A DNA stretch of 64,000 nucleotides. Origin: CAZEHS01 sp964424355 (GTDB lineage: Bacteria; Bacillota; Clostridia; Peptostreptococcales; Acidaminobacteraceae). A program made the translations under genes and the position numbers. This document shows, piece by piece, positions 63,079-64,000 of the stretch (positions are counted from its first letter, which is position 1; every line of letters begins with the position of its first letter). The notes beneath the pieces were generated by a model. That model did not search any database, had not been told where the DNA came from, and saw only the letters and a program-made list of their open reading frames with translations. Location: NCBI GenBank assembly GCA_964424355.1, contig CAYRIO010000001.1, positions 372,001-436,000 on the forward strand, written 5' to 3'.

Positions 63079-63370
63079 GGGGGTCCTCCTTTTCAGGCGG
63101 AGGTTCCTTCTCCCACTCTCTCCAGATAGCCCAGCGGACTGCCAGGAAGCCCAGCAGACAGGCTCCCAATCTATCGAAATAGCCCCCCGAAACATAGAGA
63201 AAGCCAAGCAGGACGAATAAAACCCTAAAAACCGTGCTGCTGGCAAACAGCAGTCCTGGTCTTTGGGCATGGACCCCTTTTTTAATTGTCAGCCAGAGGC
63301 CCCAGAAGAAAAGTATTCCCAAAGAAGCGCCCGCACCCATCGAAATGAAGAGGTAAATGAAATTACTCAT
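63062..63370 (-). CDS. atpR: N-type ATPase subunit AtpR
   Basis: Small membrane protein specific to N-ATPase operons, 102 residues. Three hydrophobic segments (about 4-27, 42-60 and 64-82) and a Pro/Glu-rich end. In this family it is thought to help assemble or feed ions to the rotor ring. Position between atpQ and atpB is diagnostic. It overlaps both neighbours. Confidence 0.85.
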   Translation of the reverse strand: MSNFIYLFISMGAGASLGILFFWGLWLTIKKGVHAQRPGLLFASSTVFRVLFVLLGFLYVSGGYFDRLGACLLGFLAVRWAIWREWEKEPPPEKEDPHETKS

Positions 63371-63701
63371 CCTTCTTCCCCTGCCTTTTCCGTATTTCTC
63401 TGCTTTCTTTAGCCACCCAGTGCCAAGCGTTCAAACATCCGATGCAAAGCCCTGCAACCAAAAGCATCAGTGTCCAGGATTCTGGAATCGGCACCTTCTT
63501 GTCCAGCCAAATCCCCACGGCTATACCCAATAAGGTGGGAACTGCCACAGACCAGCCAATCAGCCCGAACATAGCGACCCCCGACCAAATTGTCTGGATG
63601 GATTCCTGCTGAGCCCTGAGCTTTCGGGATTCTTTCAGGCCGATTTGCCTGATAAGCTCTGAATGCGCCTTTTTTTTCGGAGGTTCCTGATCCTTATTCA
63701 T
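63363..63701 (-). CDS. atpQ: N-type ATPase subunit AtpQ (AtpI-like)
   Basis: 112 residues with a charged N-terminus and two membrane helices (about 43-66 and 75-96; GWSVAVPTLLGIAVGIWLDK between). Related to AtpI/F1F0 gene 1 proteins. The ATG at 63701 has GGAGG upstream; the longer frame lies in atpC. It overlaps atpR by eight bases and atpC by eight. Confidence 0.85.
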   Translation of the reverse strand: MNKDQEPPKKKAHSELIRQIGLKESRKLRAQQESIQTIWSGVAMFGLIGWSVAVPTLLGIAVGIWLDKKVPIPESWTLMLLVAGLCIGCLNAWHWVAKESREIRKRQGKKDE

Positions 63702-64000
63702 GGTGAGCCTCCGTGAGCCGGCGTATGAACTCACCTTCCAGTTTTGCCAACACCGTCCGGACATTTTTTTCCCGCTCGTCCAGATTCATGAATTCCTTTT
63801 CAACCATTTCACGGAGACTGCCCAGATCAGGGCTGCTAAAGGCATTGCGAACGGATATCAGGACCTCTCTCCCCGTCTTGACCAACACCCCTTCATCCAC
63901 AGCCACATAAAATTCGCCGCCTTGCTCCGTTTCACAGGTCAGTATCCCCGGAATCAGGGCTGCCACACAATCCAAACGGTGGGGCAACAACCCAAAGAAC
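63694..64000 (-). CDS. atpC: N-type ATPase epsilon subunit (5' end outside window)
   Basis: The visible 102 codons hold most of an epsilon subunit beta-sandwich: FFGLLPHRLDCVAALIPGI, then FYVAVDEGVLVKTGREVLIS. The LPHR motif normally comes about 30 residues into the protein, and the frame is open to the last base of the window, so the true start lies beyond position 64000. The C-terminal helix is short. In N-ATPase operons the beta subunit gene (atpD) precedes it, so that gene probably lies just outside. Confidence 0.88.
   Translation of the reverse strand, partial: FFGLLPHRLDCVAALIPGILTCETEQGGEFYVAVDEGVLVKTGREVLISVRNAFSSPDLGSLREMVEKEFMNLDEREKNVRTVLAKLEGEFIRRLTEAHHE

Noticed and set aside
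63079..63270. 64-residue extension of the ATPase a subunit
   Set aside because: It overlaps atpR in full and lacks a membrane-protein character; the ATG at 63078 has AGGAGG.

Overview
The window reads as chromosomal DNA of a Clostridia-type Bacillota of intermediate base composition. Evidence: the run rimO-pgsA-cinA-recA-rny-spoVS with SpoVS, LexA with CGAAC-type SOS boxes, a YneA-like SOS division inhibitor, a miaB-mutS-mutL-miaA-hfq run, and strong GGAGG ribosome sites almost everywhere. I cannot name the genus. No rRNA, tRNA, CRISPR array or intact transposon was seen.

Layout. 1-4.4 kb: a RpiR-type regulator (cut by the window edge), cmk, ispH, four-S1-domain rpsA and cheR. 4.4-9 kb: single-gene units for an inositol dehydrogenase-like enzyme, an aminotransferase, an FAD oxidoreductase and a small XRE regulator. 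9.2-17.8 kb: miaB, mutS, mutL, miaA, hfq and a methionine gamma-lyase-like protein. 17.8-19 kb: lexA divergent from yneA with three SOS boxes. 19-23.2 kb: a MacB-type ABC transporter with a large extracytoplasmic CARDB-like partner. 23.2-25.3 kb: a solitary tyrosine recombinase, a small membrane protein and a repeat-rich gap. 25.3-28.4 kb: ahbC-ahbD-ahbA-ahbB, the siroheme-to-heme branch. 28.5-40.1 kb: purB, spoVS, rny, recA, cinA, pgsA, rimO, mnmH and ftsK/spoIIIE, all on the minus strand.

40.2-46.9 kb is a sensory block. It holds a soluble methyl-accepting protein, a sigma-54 activator, a sensor kinase with a fused periplasmic amino-acid-binding-type domain, and a divergent amino-acid permease. 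The permease has a near-consensus sigma-54 promoter and a 36-bp nested dyad upstream. 46.9-51.4 kb is an accessory island: alpha/beta hydrolase, a frameshifted MazE-type remnant, an intact AbiEi/AbiEii pair with its operator, an IS110-type transposase remnant and an AT-rich DUF2971 gene. 51.5-55.7 kb carries a three-gene operon of unknown function: methyltransferase, SPFH protein and NAD-kinase-like protein. luxS and a CHASE4-PAS-GGDEF-HD-GYP protein follow. The right edge (58.9-64 kb) is most of an N-type ATPase operon in the order C-Q-R-B-E-F-A-G, with its first gene(s) outside the window.

The items I consider most worth following are the methyltransferase/SPFH/NAD-kinase-like operon, the sigma-54 permease circuit, the N-ATPase with its delta-like tail on subunit b, and the DUF2971 gene beside AbiE. 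Start sites were often moved from the longest ORF to the start with the best ribosome site, as stated per gene.
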